Shown here one piece after another: positions 1 to 5,832 of a DNA stretch of 30,652 nt; within the stretch, counting starts at the first letter, position 1, and the number at the start of each line of letters is the position of its first letter. The stretch spans positions 1 to 30,652 of IMG/VR virus record IMGVR_UViG_3300027977_000136; one strand, given 5' to 3'. Under the pieces are notes generated by a model, which did no database searches, had not been told where the DNA came from, and was given only the letters and a program-made list of their open reading frames with translations. Both the position numbers and the translations under genes were made by a program. This DNA is from a virus.

Positions 1-1432
1 GCAAAAAACTCATCGTCATCGTGTCAACCCAGTCCCGCGAATCCGCCGCCGGAAACTGCACGCACTGCTCCATGAAATCCCGTGCCCACGGCCTCAACTG
101 ATCCGGCGAATTCTTCATCGTCGGCAGCCAAACCCGCCCGTTCTCGATCAGATCCGTCACCAGCCGCACACGCGCAATCTTGTCGCCGAACTTATCTGGG
201 TTAAACGGCGTCGCCACAATCCCTGCCCGGCCCAGATCCTGTATCAGCATCTGCCCGTTCGCCTTCGCCTCCACCAGCACCGTATCCGGCGCCCGCTCCC
301 GCGATGCCTTGATCGGCATCTTATAGTTATCGTCCCGGTAATCCGTCGCCATCCGCTGCACCATGCGCCTCAGAATCGGCCACTCCGCCCGCTCCCGCCA
401 CACACTCAGCAAAATCAGGTTCGGGATCCCATTGTCGTCATCGAACACGCCCCACGTCGTCGACGCACTAAACGCCGACGTCTTATTCGCCGTCAGCGCC
501 GTGTCCCACGCCTGCAAAACATACTTCACCTTCGGCGGCTCGGGGGAGCGCCACCACTTAAACCACGTCTGATCGATGATGCCACCGCTATCGACGACTG
601 GGTTCTGCTGCCATAGCGATGCCCAGACGCGACTCGTGGTCGCCGGGTTCTTACGGACTCGCTCAAGCTCATCAATCGGAAACGGCTCAGGCCACAACGC
701 CTCGCCCGGCTTGCGCCCAATTGCATCATCATCCCCAGCAATCGCCGGCAGAATTACGCGCTCCCACTTTTCGCCGTTGCCATCGCGCTCTGCCTGATCC
801 AGCCGCCCCATAAGGTCGCCGAGGTGCCAACGGGTGGCTATCAGGATGATCGGCGTGTTTAAATTCTTCCGCCGAGTGAACATGTCCGCCGCCCACCACG
901 CCCACAGCTTGTCACGCTCGCGATCACTCTCAGCCGCCTCAATCCCGGAGAGCAAATCGTCCCCGATCAATATGTCGCCGCGCCGGCCCGTCACGTTGGC
1001 ACCAGTCGCTGTCGCATGATAGCCGCCGCCCGCCGTCGTCTGCCACTCCCCCGCCGCCGTCTTGTCCCCCGAAACCCGCGAATCCGGGAAAATCCTCGCA
1101 TGCTCATCCGACATGATCGTATTGCGAACCTTACGACCAAAGCTGTCCGACAACTCCTGCTTGTGGGTAGCCGCGATGATCTGCTTCTCAGGGTATTTCG
1201 CCAGATAATAAGCTGGAAAATAGTGCGATGCGCAATAACTTTTCCCGTGCCCGGGGGGCATTGAAATCATTAGCCTTTTAATTTCCCCGCGTGCCACAGC
1301 GTCCAGCTTGTCGCACACGTATTTCATGTGTTTCGGAACCTTCATCCCCGAACAATACTCAATATACTTCTCCAAGGAGACCATCGCCTCCTCGCGCCGC
1401 AGCAGTTCCTCCAAGAGTTCCTGCTTATCCAT
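1..1432 (-). CDS. terL: Terminase large subunit (partial, C-terminus beyond window edge)
   Basis: This is the phage packaging motor: an ATPase that pumps DNA into the prohead and a nuclease that cuts the concatemer. I translated it from the ATG at 1432 and it stays open to position 1 (477 codons). The Walker A motif PPGHGKS is at residues 59-65, the Walker B-like ILIGDD at 154-159, and the coupling motif IATRWH at 198-203. The RNase H-fold nuclease has acidic residues D310 (QAWDTA), E388 (VLVEAK) and D470 (DWVDTM). Since these motifs are all present, little more than the end of the C-terminus should be missing. The start overlaps the stop of the upstream HNH gene by 8 nt (ATGGATAA), so translation is probably coupled. 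It is the third gene of a leftward operon terS-HNH-terL. The identification is secure; the phage subgroup is not. Confidence 0.95.
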   Translation of the reverse strand, partial: MDKQELLEELLRREEAMVSLEKYIEYCSGMKVPKHMKYVCDKLDAVARGEIKRLMISMPPGHGKSYCASHYFPAYYLAKYPEKQIIAATHKQELSDSFGRKVRNTIMSDEHARIFPDSRVSGDKTAAGEWQTTAGGGYHATATGANVTGRRGDILIGDDLLSGIEAAESDRERDKLWAWWAADMFTRRKNLNTPIILIATRWHLGDLMGRLDQAERDGNGEKWERVILPAIAGDDDAIGRKPGEALWPEPFPIDELERVRKNPATTSRVWASLWQQNPVVDSGGIIDQTWFKWWRSPEPPKVKYVLQAWDTALTANKTSAFSASTTWGVFDDDNGIPNLILLSVWRERAEWPILRRMVQRMATDYRDDNYKMPIKASRERAPDTVLVEAKANGQMLIQDLGRAGIVATPFNPDKFGDKIARVRLVTDLIENGRVWLPTMKNSPDQLRPWARDFMEQCVQFPAADSRDWVDTMTMSFL

Positions 1433-1934
1433 AACGACGGAACTCTCCAAAATACTCATCAGCGGCGCGGCAATACGCCAGATGCGCCTGATACTCGTCG
1501 TCAAAGCTCCCAAGCCGAATCAGCTGGCCTTCAACCCGAATGGCAGCCCTCCACTTCCGCCAGTTCCGGTCCCACGTCACCCCCTTGTACCCAGACGTGC
1601 AACCCTCTCGCTTTTTCTGATTGCGGCTATTCTCCATCTTGCTCGCCAACCGCAAATTACAAATCCGATTGTCCGCCGGATCCCCATTCGCGTGGTCTAT
1701 GTCCGCCGTCGGCCACTTCCCATGATGAAGCGCCCAGCAGATCCGGTGCGCCTTAAACATCCGCTTCAAAACCTTAACCTGAATCCGACCGTCTGGGCGC
1801 GTGCAACCAGCCGGAACATTCATTCGGCCCCTGCCTCCCGGCGGTTTAATCCACCACAGATAACCCGTATCCGCGTCGTAACGCAGCCATTGCCGTAAAT
1901 CGGCTGTCGGTATATCACGCTCACTAAGCGTCAT
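1425..1934 (-). CDS. HNH homing endonuclease with AP2-like DNA-binding domain, between terS and terL
   Basis: This is a probable free-standing homing endonuclease of 169 aa. The N-terminal part (about 60-95) carries the HNH_3-type core: H63, the DH pair at 80-81, N83, N89 and NL at 92-93. The C-terminal part (about 115-167) is AP2-like, with YKGV, KWRA and LGSF followed by a helix. I chose the ATG at 1934 because GGAAGGG lies about 9-10 nt upstream and because homologous families start just before the LRQWLRYDADTGYLWW segment. A longer reading from ATG 2048 overlaps the terS stop as ATGA and would add 38 unconserved-looking residues. That version would be translationally coupled, so it remains possible. 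The gene sits inside the packaging operon, a usual place for homing endonucleases. Its stop overlaps the terL start. Confidence 0.85.
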   Translation of the reverse strand: MTLSERDIPTADLRQWLRYDADTGYLWWIKPPGGRGRMNVPAGCTRPDGRIQVKVLKRMFKAHRICWALHHGKWPTADIDHANGDPADNRICNLRLASKMENSRNQKKREGCTSGYKGVTWDRNWRKWRAAIRVEGQLIRLGSFDDEYQAHLAYCRAADEYFGEFRRYG

Positions 1935-2044
1935 CGGAATCACCCTTCCTATGTGCGCTGCTCGCCGGGGCCTGATCTCCCCGGCGGGCGCTCCTGCCTT
2001 ATACGACAGTAAGCGCCCAAACTGCAACTCCGGCCACAGTAATA

Positions 2045-2593
2045 TCATTCGCGCCCTTCATCGAGCTTGCCATCGCGCCCTTCACCGCGCCCAATAACCT
2101 TAAACTCACCTTCAATCAGCGACGGGCCGCCAGACTCAATCACCTCACGCGCCACTAACGCACGCAACTCACTCAAACTTAAATCCTTCGCGCTCACACT
2201 GTGGTTCACATTCACCGTCTGATCCAACATCCCCAGCAACTGTGCCTGCGTCTTCACCGCACTAATCGCACTCGGATACGCACCCTTGTCCATCGCCGCC
2301 TGAACAACAGCCTGCAACTCATCCAAAAACAAATCCCGCGTATATTCCCGCCGCTCAACCTCATACCCAGAAGCCTCCGCAGCCATAACCAAACGCTGAA
2401 CCTCAGGACGAGCCAGCTGCCGCGACGCAACAATCGACATGTTCAACTCAGGACTCGTAATCCCAGCCCGGACGCACGCAATCTCAGCCGCATTACCCTT
2501 CTTCAACGCCCTCTGCTCAACATAAACACGCGCAAAAATCGCGTCCCTATCCTCAGACGTGATCGTATCCAAATCATCCATGCCAGCAAACAT
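2045..2593 (-). CDS. terS: Terminase small subunit
   Basis: This is the DNA-recognition subunit of the packaging enzyme (182 aa). The protein is mostly helical. Residues about 30-75 read like a DNA-binding helical domain (an AAEIACVRAG helix, then ASRQLARPEVQRLV). The middle (about 85-125) is an oligomerisation-like helix pair, and a C-terminal tail contains SAKDLSLSELRALVAREVIE, which I recognise from phage small terminases. No invariant catalytic motif is expected. The assignment rests on this fold pattern and on its position directly upstream of terL, interrupted only by an HNH gene. The start at 2593 is preceded by GGGG about 9 nt upstream. An internal ATG at 2581 has no good ribosome site. 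The stop overlaps an in-frame ATG of the HNH ORF (ATGA). Confidence 0.85.
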   Translation of the reverse strand: MFAGMDDLDTITSEDRDAIFARVYVEQRALKKGNAAEIACVRAGITSPELNMSIVASRQLARPEVQRLVMAAEASGYEVERREYTRDLFLDELQAVVQAAMDKGAYPSAISAVKTQAQLLGMLDQTVNVNHSVSAKDLSLSELRALVAREVIESGGPSLIEGEFKVIGRGEGRDGKLDEGRE

Positions 2594-2603
2594 AATCAGT
2601 CAC

Positions 2604-2673
2604 CCCGTTCAGCGCAATAAAATAATCTCACACGGTAACCCCTCACGTCACCAACCCGTTCAGCGCAATAAAA
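2604..2673. repeat. Two direct copies of a 19-bp sequence in the terS leader
   Basis: The 19-mer CCCGTTCAGCGCAATAAAA is present at 2604-2622 and again at 2655-2673, 51 bp apart. The similarity extends a few bases on both sides (GTCAC before, ATA after). Both copies lie downstream of the predicted late promoter and upstream of terS, so both would be in the leader of the terS mRNA; the first copy starts close to the predicted transcription start. They could be an operator pair, a terminase binding site, or a small duplication. The sequence alone does not decide. Confidence 0.85.
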
Positions 2674-2686
2674 ATACGCGTAAATT

Positions 2687-2715
2687 ATTATATATGGAAC
2701 CACAGTTAAAAACAA
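2687..2715 (-). promoter_or_regulatory. Sigma70-type promoter for the leftward packaging operon
   Basis: On the minus strand, TTGTTT (2715-2710) is followed after exactly 17 nt by a perfect TATAAT (2692-2687). Transcription would start near 2680, about 90 nt upstream of terS, and run leftward through terS, the HNH gene and terL. It lies in the short gap between the second HNH gene and terS. The -35 box is only half consensus; the -10 box and the spacing are ideal. Confidence 0.55.
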
Positions 2716-2761
2716 AGGGGGCCGTTTCAGGGGGTGGGGGTGCTGAGGAGGGCCAGAGGAA

Positions 2762-3247
2762 TTAAAACCGGGCAAATTCGCCGTGATAAACCACAGCCGC
2801 ACTGCGGTAAGCCTCAGCCGCCTCCTCCTCAGTCGCAAAAGCCCCCAATTCAATGCGCCTGCCATCGCCAACCCTAATGCGCGCGCGCCACTTGCCCTTG
2901 TGTCTGCCCACGCCCTTGTAAGACGATGAGCCCGTTCTAGCCGGAATGTTCCACTGATTTCGAGTGTCGTCGCAGGGCCGCAAATTGACAATCCTGTTGT
3001 CGGACTTGTTGCAGTTAACGTGATCCAGATCACGCTCAGGCCAAGACCCATAGTGCATAGCCCAGATTACCCTATGGGCACGGTATTGCCTGCCGCCATG
3101 TCTCACTACAATGTAGCCGTCCACGCTCTCACAGCCAGCCACAGCGCCGGCCAAAACGCGGCCAGCCCCAATTTTCCAACGAAGAACCCCGCGATCAGCG
3201 TCACACGAGAAAATTCCCCGCAGATAATTAATGCTTAAGTCTTCCAT
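2762..3247 (-). CDS. HNH homing endonuclease with AP2-like domain, upstream of terS
   Basis: This second HNH/AP2 protein (161 aa) is related in architecture to the one at 1425-1934, but the sequence is clearly diverged. The HNH core is at about 56-90: H58, the DH pair at 75-76, N78, N84 and N88. The AP2-like part is at 109-160, with YKGVGRHKGKWRARI, LGAF and a final helix. I chose ATG 3247 because AGGAGG lies 4 nt upstream. A GTG at 3262 would place that ribosome site inside the coding sequence. It probably nicks or cuts DNA at a site in a related phage lacking the insertion, promoting its own spread. It stands alone, pointing left toward terS, and ends 46 nt before the -35 box of the packaging-operon promoter. 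Confidence 0.85.
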   Translation of the reverse strand: MEDLSINYLRGIFSCDADRGVLRWKIGAGRVLAGAVAGCESVDGYIVVRHGGRQYRAHRVIWAMHYGSWPERDLDHVNCNKSDNRIVNLRPCDDTRNQWNIPARTGSSSYKGVGRHKGKWRARIRVGDGRRIELGAFATEEEAAEAYRSAAVVYHGEFARF

Positions 3248-3559
3248 AACGCCTCCTTGCACCCCGCACTTTGTTGGATGCGCTCAAAAATAGCAAACGA
3301 AATTTGACGGAACCGTAAGTCTGATTGGGTATATATGTATATAAACCGCCGCCTTGCTGGGCATTGTCGGTGGGTGGGGGGTGTGCGGGCAGTGCCAGTG
3401 CCGCCGCCAGCCGGAAACTGGGCAGGCATTGCACCACATCCGGCTGAATATATATCCGCATCCGGTGCTGAATGTTGTCGTTTACTGTTGACGCTATGTG
3501 CTGTTTCATGGTTTCCTGTTCATGGGCGATATGCCCGGTCTAGTGGAAAGGAAACGGAC
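3248..3559. other. Divergent intergenic region with operator-like repeats
   Basis: I see no gene in this stretch between the leftward HNH gene and the rightward early genes. It should hold the early promoter(s). TTGACG at 3304-3309 is followed by TATATA at 3330-3335, but the 20-nt spacing is long. The near-palindrome TATATATGTATATA is at 3330-3343. Two direct repeats, CATCCGGCTGAAT (3437-3449) and CATCCGGTGCTGAAT (3459-3473), flank TATATATC, a plausible operator pair around an AT-rich core. No promoter here is convincing on its own. Confidence 0.4.
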
Positions 3560-3874
3560 ATGCACAGAGATTACACCACACTTGGCGAACGCCGCACCGC
3601 CACCCGGCTAGTCGCTGCCGCCCTCGCCGCCGGCTATACCGTCTCCGTCTATGACGGCGAGGAATATACCGTGAAGCGGTCGCGCAAGTCGAAAGAGATA
3701 CTTGAGGCGCTGGCCACCACCGGGGAGGACGCGCTGGTAATCCGCGATGCTACCGGGGAGCGCCTCGGTGTGCTCTCGCTGATCTGGGGCAACGAAGAAA
3801 GCGGCGATGAATTGATCAGCAACCACACCGATAATGACGCGATGGACGCCCTGTATCGGGCCGCGCAACGCTAA
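3560..3874 (+). CDS. Small early protein of unknown function (104 aa)
   Basis: This is the first gene of the rightward early block. I chose the ATG at 3560 because GGAAAGGAAAC lies just upstream. The reading frame is open further upstream to 3335, but that stretch has unlikely composition (runs of Pro, Ala and Cys). The protein begins with a basic helix (about 7-24), followed by a short strand with VYDGEEYTVKRS and then a DALVIRDATGERLGVLSLIWGN strand pair. This suggests a small alpha/beta fold. The acidic C-terminus ends in a helix (DAMDALYRAAQR). There is no catalytic motif, signal peptide or membrane segment. I do not recognise the family; a role in early takeover or counter-defence would be a guess from position only. 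Confidence 0.75.
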   Translation: MHRDYTTLGERRTATRLVAAALAAGYTVSVYDGEEYTVKRSRKSKEILEALATTGEDALVIRDATGERLGVLSLIWGNEESGDELISNHTDNDAMDALYRAAQR

Positions 3875-3882
3875 CAGCAACA

Positions 3883-3903
3883 GGGCCGGCCCAGCGCCGG
3901 CCC
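3883..3903 (+). repeat. GC-rich hairpin, copy 1
   Basis: There is a perfect 8-bp stem, GGGCCGGC / GCCGGCCC, with loop CCAGC. It lies 8 nt after the stop of the gene at 3560-3874 and just before the ribosome site of the next gene. No T-run follows, so it is not a standard intrinsic terminator; an RNA-processing or mRNA-stability element is possible. An identical copy is at 4345-4365, and the identity continues for about 6 bases after the stem with one mismatch. Confidence 0.7.
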
Positions 3904-3927
3904 ACCACATCGAAGGGAGCAACTACC

Positions 3928-4062
3928 ATGATCGACCGTTCCGCTACCGCCCGCGCTATGGCCAAAGCCATTGCCTATAAATCATGCGGCAAAGATGCCG
4001 AGGCTGAGCGATGGGCGCGGGAGCTAGTGCGCCTGCTCGAATGTGCGGACATTCTCCGGTGA
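3928..4062 (+). CDS. Very small protein of unknown function (44 aa)
   Basis: This is a short frame from the ATG at 3928 to the TGA at 4062, with a strong ribosome site (GAAGGGAG, 8 nt before the start). The protein is one long basic amphipathic helix by appearance: RSATARAMAKAIAYKSC, then DAEAERWARELVRLLECADIL. It lies between two genes that use the same ribosome-site sequence. Codon choice matches the neighbours. I do not recognise a family. The length is the main reason for doubt. Confidence 0.6.
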   Translation: MIDRSATARAMAKAIAYKSCGKDAEAERWARELVRLLECADILR

Positions 4063-4135
4063 CAGAGAGCCGCCTGCAATCCGCGCTGGCGGCGCCGCGC
4101 TCGTTATCGTTCTGGCCGTTCTGGCCGCTATCTGA
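4043..4135 (+). CDS. Possible 30-aa membrane micropeptide
   Basis: This is a GTG-started frame of 30 codons. Its C-terminal half is a clean hydrophobic segment, GGAALVIVLAVLAAI, and its TGA overlaps the ribosome site of the next gene, as true genes in this cluster tend to do. It overlaps the end of the 44-aa gene by 20 nt. No ribosome site is placed properly before the GTG (GGGAG is too far upstream), so coupling would be needed. It fills an otherwise empty 87-nt gap. Treat it as a candidate only. Confidence 0.25.
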   Translation: MRTFSGDREPPAIRAGGAALVIVLAVLAAI

Positions 4136-4149
4136 AGGGAGCAAACGAC

Positions 4150-4329
4150 ATGACACGCAAATGGATCAAGACTGGCGACCGGGTGCAGACCCCTCGCTAC
4201 GGTACCGGCATCGTCAAGGACGTCTACGTCATTGCTGGCGTCGAGTACGCGGATGTGTTGCTGGACGATTACCTGCGCGATCACCACCCGCATGTGTGCT
4301 GGACTGGTGATCTGGCGTGTGCGGCCTGA
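4150..4329 (+). CDS. Small beta-rich protein of unknown function (59 aa)
   Basis: This is an ATG at 4150 with GAAGGGAG 8 nt upstream. The protein begins MTRKWIKTGDRVQTPRYGTG and continues with alternating strands (GIVKDVYVIAGVEYADVLLDD). This resembles a small SH3- or KOW-like barrel such as those in DNA- or RNA-binding accessory proteins. That fold suggestion is from the pattern GDRV-x-TPRYGTG-x-V only. It ends with WTGDLACAA. It is followed 15 nt later by the second copy of the GC-rich hairpin. I do not know the function. Confidence 0.65.
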   Translation: MTRKWIKTGDRVQTPRYGTGIVKDVYVIAGVEYADVLLDDYLRDHHPHVCWTGDLACAA

Positions 4330-4344
4330 CCGCCTAATCACACC

Positions 4345-4365
4345 GGGCCGGCCCAGCGCCGGCCC
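4345..4365 (+). repeat. GC-rich hairpin, copy 2
   Basis: This has the same 8-bp stem and CCAGC loop as 3883-3903. It again lies just after a stop codon and before the next ribosome site. No T-run follows. Confidence 0.7.
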
Positions 4366-4367
4366 AT

Positions 4368-4381
4368 CACATTGCAATGTG
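4368..4381. repeat. Perfect 14-bp palindrome, operator-like
   Basis: CACATTGCAATGTG is a perfect palindrome. It lies directly after the second GC-rich hairpin and 22 nt before the next start codon. It may be a binding site for a dimeric regulator or part of the hairpin structure in RNA. Confidence 0.5.
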
Positions 4382-4403
4382 ACGCAACACAATGGGAGCA
4401 CAT

Positions 4404-4544
4404 ATGATTATCGGAAGCCTTTATTTCCTTGGCCGCTATCGCCCGCTCCACGTCGAAGGCGACACGGCTGAAGAAGTGTTCATCGAGCTATTCTGCCGCG
4501 CCCTTGATGGGCCGCCTGCCCGGAGACGATACGCAAGCCCCTGA
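4404..4544 (+). CDS. Small protein of unknown function (46 aa), possibly truncated by a frameshift
   Basis: The ATG at 4404 follows GGGAG at 6 nt. The protein begins MIIGSLYFLGRYRPLHVEGD and continues TAEEVFIELFCRALDGPP, a plausible strand-strand-helix fold, before RRRYASP and the stop. The +1 frame continues without a stop to 4629 and reads GDDTQAPERLLIRWSHQASP, ending directly before the next ribosome site. The two parts could be one original protein of about 74 aa split by an indel near 4505-4525. As written, the sequence encodes only the 46-aa form. No family recognised. Confidence 0.5.
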   Translation: MIIGSLYFLGRYRPLHVEGDTAEEVFIELFCRALDGPPARRRYASP

Positions 4545-4643
4545 ACGCCTGCTTATCCGCTGGTCTCATCAGGCAAGCCCCAACGACCGCCACCATTGCC
4601 TAGGCGCATTGTCCGCCTTCACTGCTTGAGAGGAACCAGCATC

Positions 4644-4853
4644 ATGAGCACCACCACAGCACCCAGCGCCGCCGAGAGCGCCACGTTTGACCAATGGCTT
4701 GCCTACTACACGGAGCGTTTCACCCGCCTGCCTGATGACGCCCTGAAGGGCTATTGGTGGCTTTATGGCCGCGACAGTGAGACGCTAGGCACGCCACGCG
4801 ATGAGGCGGCATGGGCCGCCGTCAATGCCGCAATGCAAGAACGCGACCTATAA
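4644..4853 (+). CDS. Small acidic protein of unknown function (69 aa)
   Basis: The start at 4644 follows GAGAGGAACC about 8 nt upstream. An upstream in-frame start at 4596 lacks a ribosome site. The N-terminus is a low-complexity STTTAPSAAESA stretch. Then come two helices, FDQWLAYYTERFTRLPDDALKGYWWLYGRD and PRDEAAWAAVNAAMQERDL, rich in aromatic and acidic residues. It looks like a small protein-binding module. I do not recognise the family. A 97-nt gap with a short hairpin (stem GCCGGG/CCCGGC, 4884-4900) separates it from the next gene. Confidence 0.65.
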   Translation: MSTTTAPSAAESATFDQWLAYYTERFTRLPDDALKGYWWLYGRDSETLGTPRDEAAWAAVNAAMQERDL

Positions 4854-4950
4854 CGTCGAAACGCGCTCTGGTGCGCGTCGCCAGCCGGGCGGCTCCCGGC
4901 GGCCTGATGAGACAAGCCGATACAATCATCTAACCGAAGGGACACTACCC

Positions 4951-5238
4951 ATGACACGCAAATACACCATCATCGAGAGCAACAGCGGCCTCGTCTGGGG
5001 CACTGTCGTCGCCGACACCCTCACAGACGCCTGCCGCATCATTGACGAAAACATCGGCGCTCATGGCTGCACATATGAAGAAAGTGGCCGCAGCGTCATT
5101 GGCAGCGTCATTGGCAGCGGCAAGGACCATTATATCGTCCATATCGACGACACATACATCGACTACATGGCGGACGATTACGACGCTGTGCGCGCCCTGC
5201 CAATCGCTGGCTATGTCGTGCGTACCTACGCCGCCTGA
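4951..5238 (+). CDS. Small alpha/beta protein of unknown function (95 aa)
   Basis: This is the last gene of the first early cluster. The ATG at 4951 follows CGAAGGGAC. The protein starts MTRKYTIIESNSGLVWGTVVADTL. A helix follows (TDACRIIDENIG), then a short tandem repeat SVIGSVIGS, and then strands with DHYIVHIDDTYIDYMADDYD. The repeat comes from a 12-nt tandem duplication (GGCAGCGTCATT) near 5098-5125. The acidic sequence and alpha/beta pattern give no clear family. A strong intrinsic terminator starts 23 nt after the stop, so this gene closes the transcript. Confidence 0.75.
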   Translation: MTRKYTIIESNSGLVWGTVVADTLTDACRIIDENIGAHGCTYEESGRSVIGSVIGSGKDHYIVHIDDTYIDYMADDYDAVRALPIAGYVVRTYAA

Positions 5239-5261
5239 TAGGTCAGCCCCACCCCCACTAA

Positions 5262-5290
5262 GCCCGCCCTCACCCGGCGGGCTTTTCTTT
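5262..5290 (+). terminator. Intrinsic terminator of the first early cluster
   Basis: The stem GCCCGCC (5262-5268) pairs with GGCGGGC (5276-5282) across a 7-nt loop, followed directly by TTTTCTTT (5283-5290). This is a textbook rho-independent terminator 23 nt after the last gene. A further small stem GCCCG/CGGGC with a GAAA loop follows at 5291-5304. Confidence 0.85.
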
Positions 5291-5304
5291 GCCCGGAAAC
5301 GGGC

Positions 5305-5532
5305 CGCACAGCGCCGCCAGCATCGCGCTGGCACCTGCACCACCCCCAGCACCCGGACGCGCTCAGCGGGCTTTAAAATCGCTGCCAGCCGCGCCCAGCC
5401 CGCCGCCGCCCCGGCGCCACGCCCACGCGCCCCCGCCCCCGGCTTCGCCGCAAGAGCTTGTCCGCCGCCCCTCCCCCCGCTGAATTACCGGATGAACGCC
5501 GCGATGAACGTAACGTGCAGTAATACAGCCTA
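5305..5532. other. GC-rich gap with no gene
   Basis: This is a strongly pyrimidine-rich, C-rich stretch on the plus strand between the terminator and the AT-rich island. The frames open here translate to low-complexity Pro/Ala/Arg sequence without ribosome sites. I see no RNA gene or protein gene in it. Confidence 0.5.
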
Positions 5533-5553
5533 AGAGCCTGTTTCTATTGGATA

Positions 5554-5577
5554 TTTTTTCCAAACATACGGAAAAAA
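5554..5577. repeat. 8-bp inverted repeat in the AT-rich island
   Basis: TTTTTTCC (5554-5561) and GGAAAAAA (5570-5577) are perfect complements separated by 8 nt. The element could form a weak hairpin, or be a protein site. It is not a good terminator, since the stem is mostly A-T. Confidence 0.5.
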
Positions 5578-5618
5578 CGCAAATAAAACGGGGTCTGTAT
5601 GACTTATAAGCCTTTGTT

Positions 5619-5647
5619 TTTACATATCTTTTCCTTATTATTATTAT
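5619..5647 (+). promoter_or_regulatory. Possible sigma70-type promoter in the AT-rich island
   Basis: TTTACA (5619-5624, five of six to consensus), 17 nt, then TATTAT (5642-5647, five of six). It would transcribe rightward through the island toward the cluster starting at 6100, leaving a leader of over 400 nt. AT-rich DNA gives such matches by chance, so confidence is limited. Confidence 0.35.
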
Positions 5648-5809
5648 AAATAAAACAAGAAAAATATATATAACCCCAATAGGATTTTTAGTGTATTGGT
5701 TAACTAATACAGGGGGTATGTCTATCTATATGGGGCTATGTCTTTTTAAAATCCGTTTTATTTTCACATTAACAGCCTTTTTATCGAGCGTTTTCAGTGG
5801 CTTAAGAGC

Positions 5810-5832
5810 CATACAGCCCCTGTATGTTTTTT
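5810..5832 (+). terminator. Possible intrinsic terminator or attenuator
   Basis: CATACAG (5810-5816) and CTGTATG (5820-5826) form a 7-bp stem with a 3-nt loop, followed directly by six T (5827-5832). It lies between the candidate promoter at 5619 and the genes from 6100, so it could act as an attenuator. The stem has few G-C pairs, and the same bases belong to the ATACAG/CTGTAT repeat family. Confidence 0.4.

Noticed and set aside
1308-1898. 196-aa frame on the plus strand
   Set aside because: It is antisense to terL and the HNH gene, both of which show catalytic motifs.
1935-2048. Longer start of the HNH gene at ATG 2048
   Set aside because: The additional 38 residues do not look conserved and ATG 1934 has its own ribosome site; kept only as an alternative because of the ATGA overlap with terS.
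4011-4310. 99-aa frame on the plus strand
   Set aside because: It overlaps two better-supported small genes (3928-4062 and 4150-4329) that have ribosome sites; its codons are those of a shifted frame.
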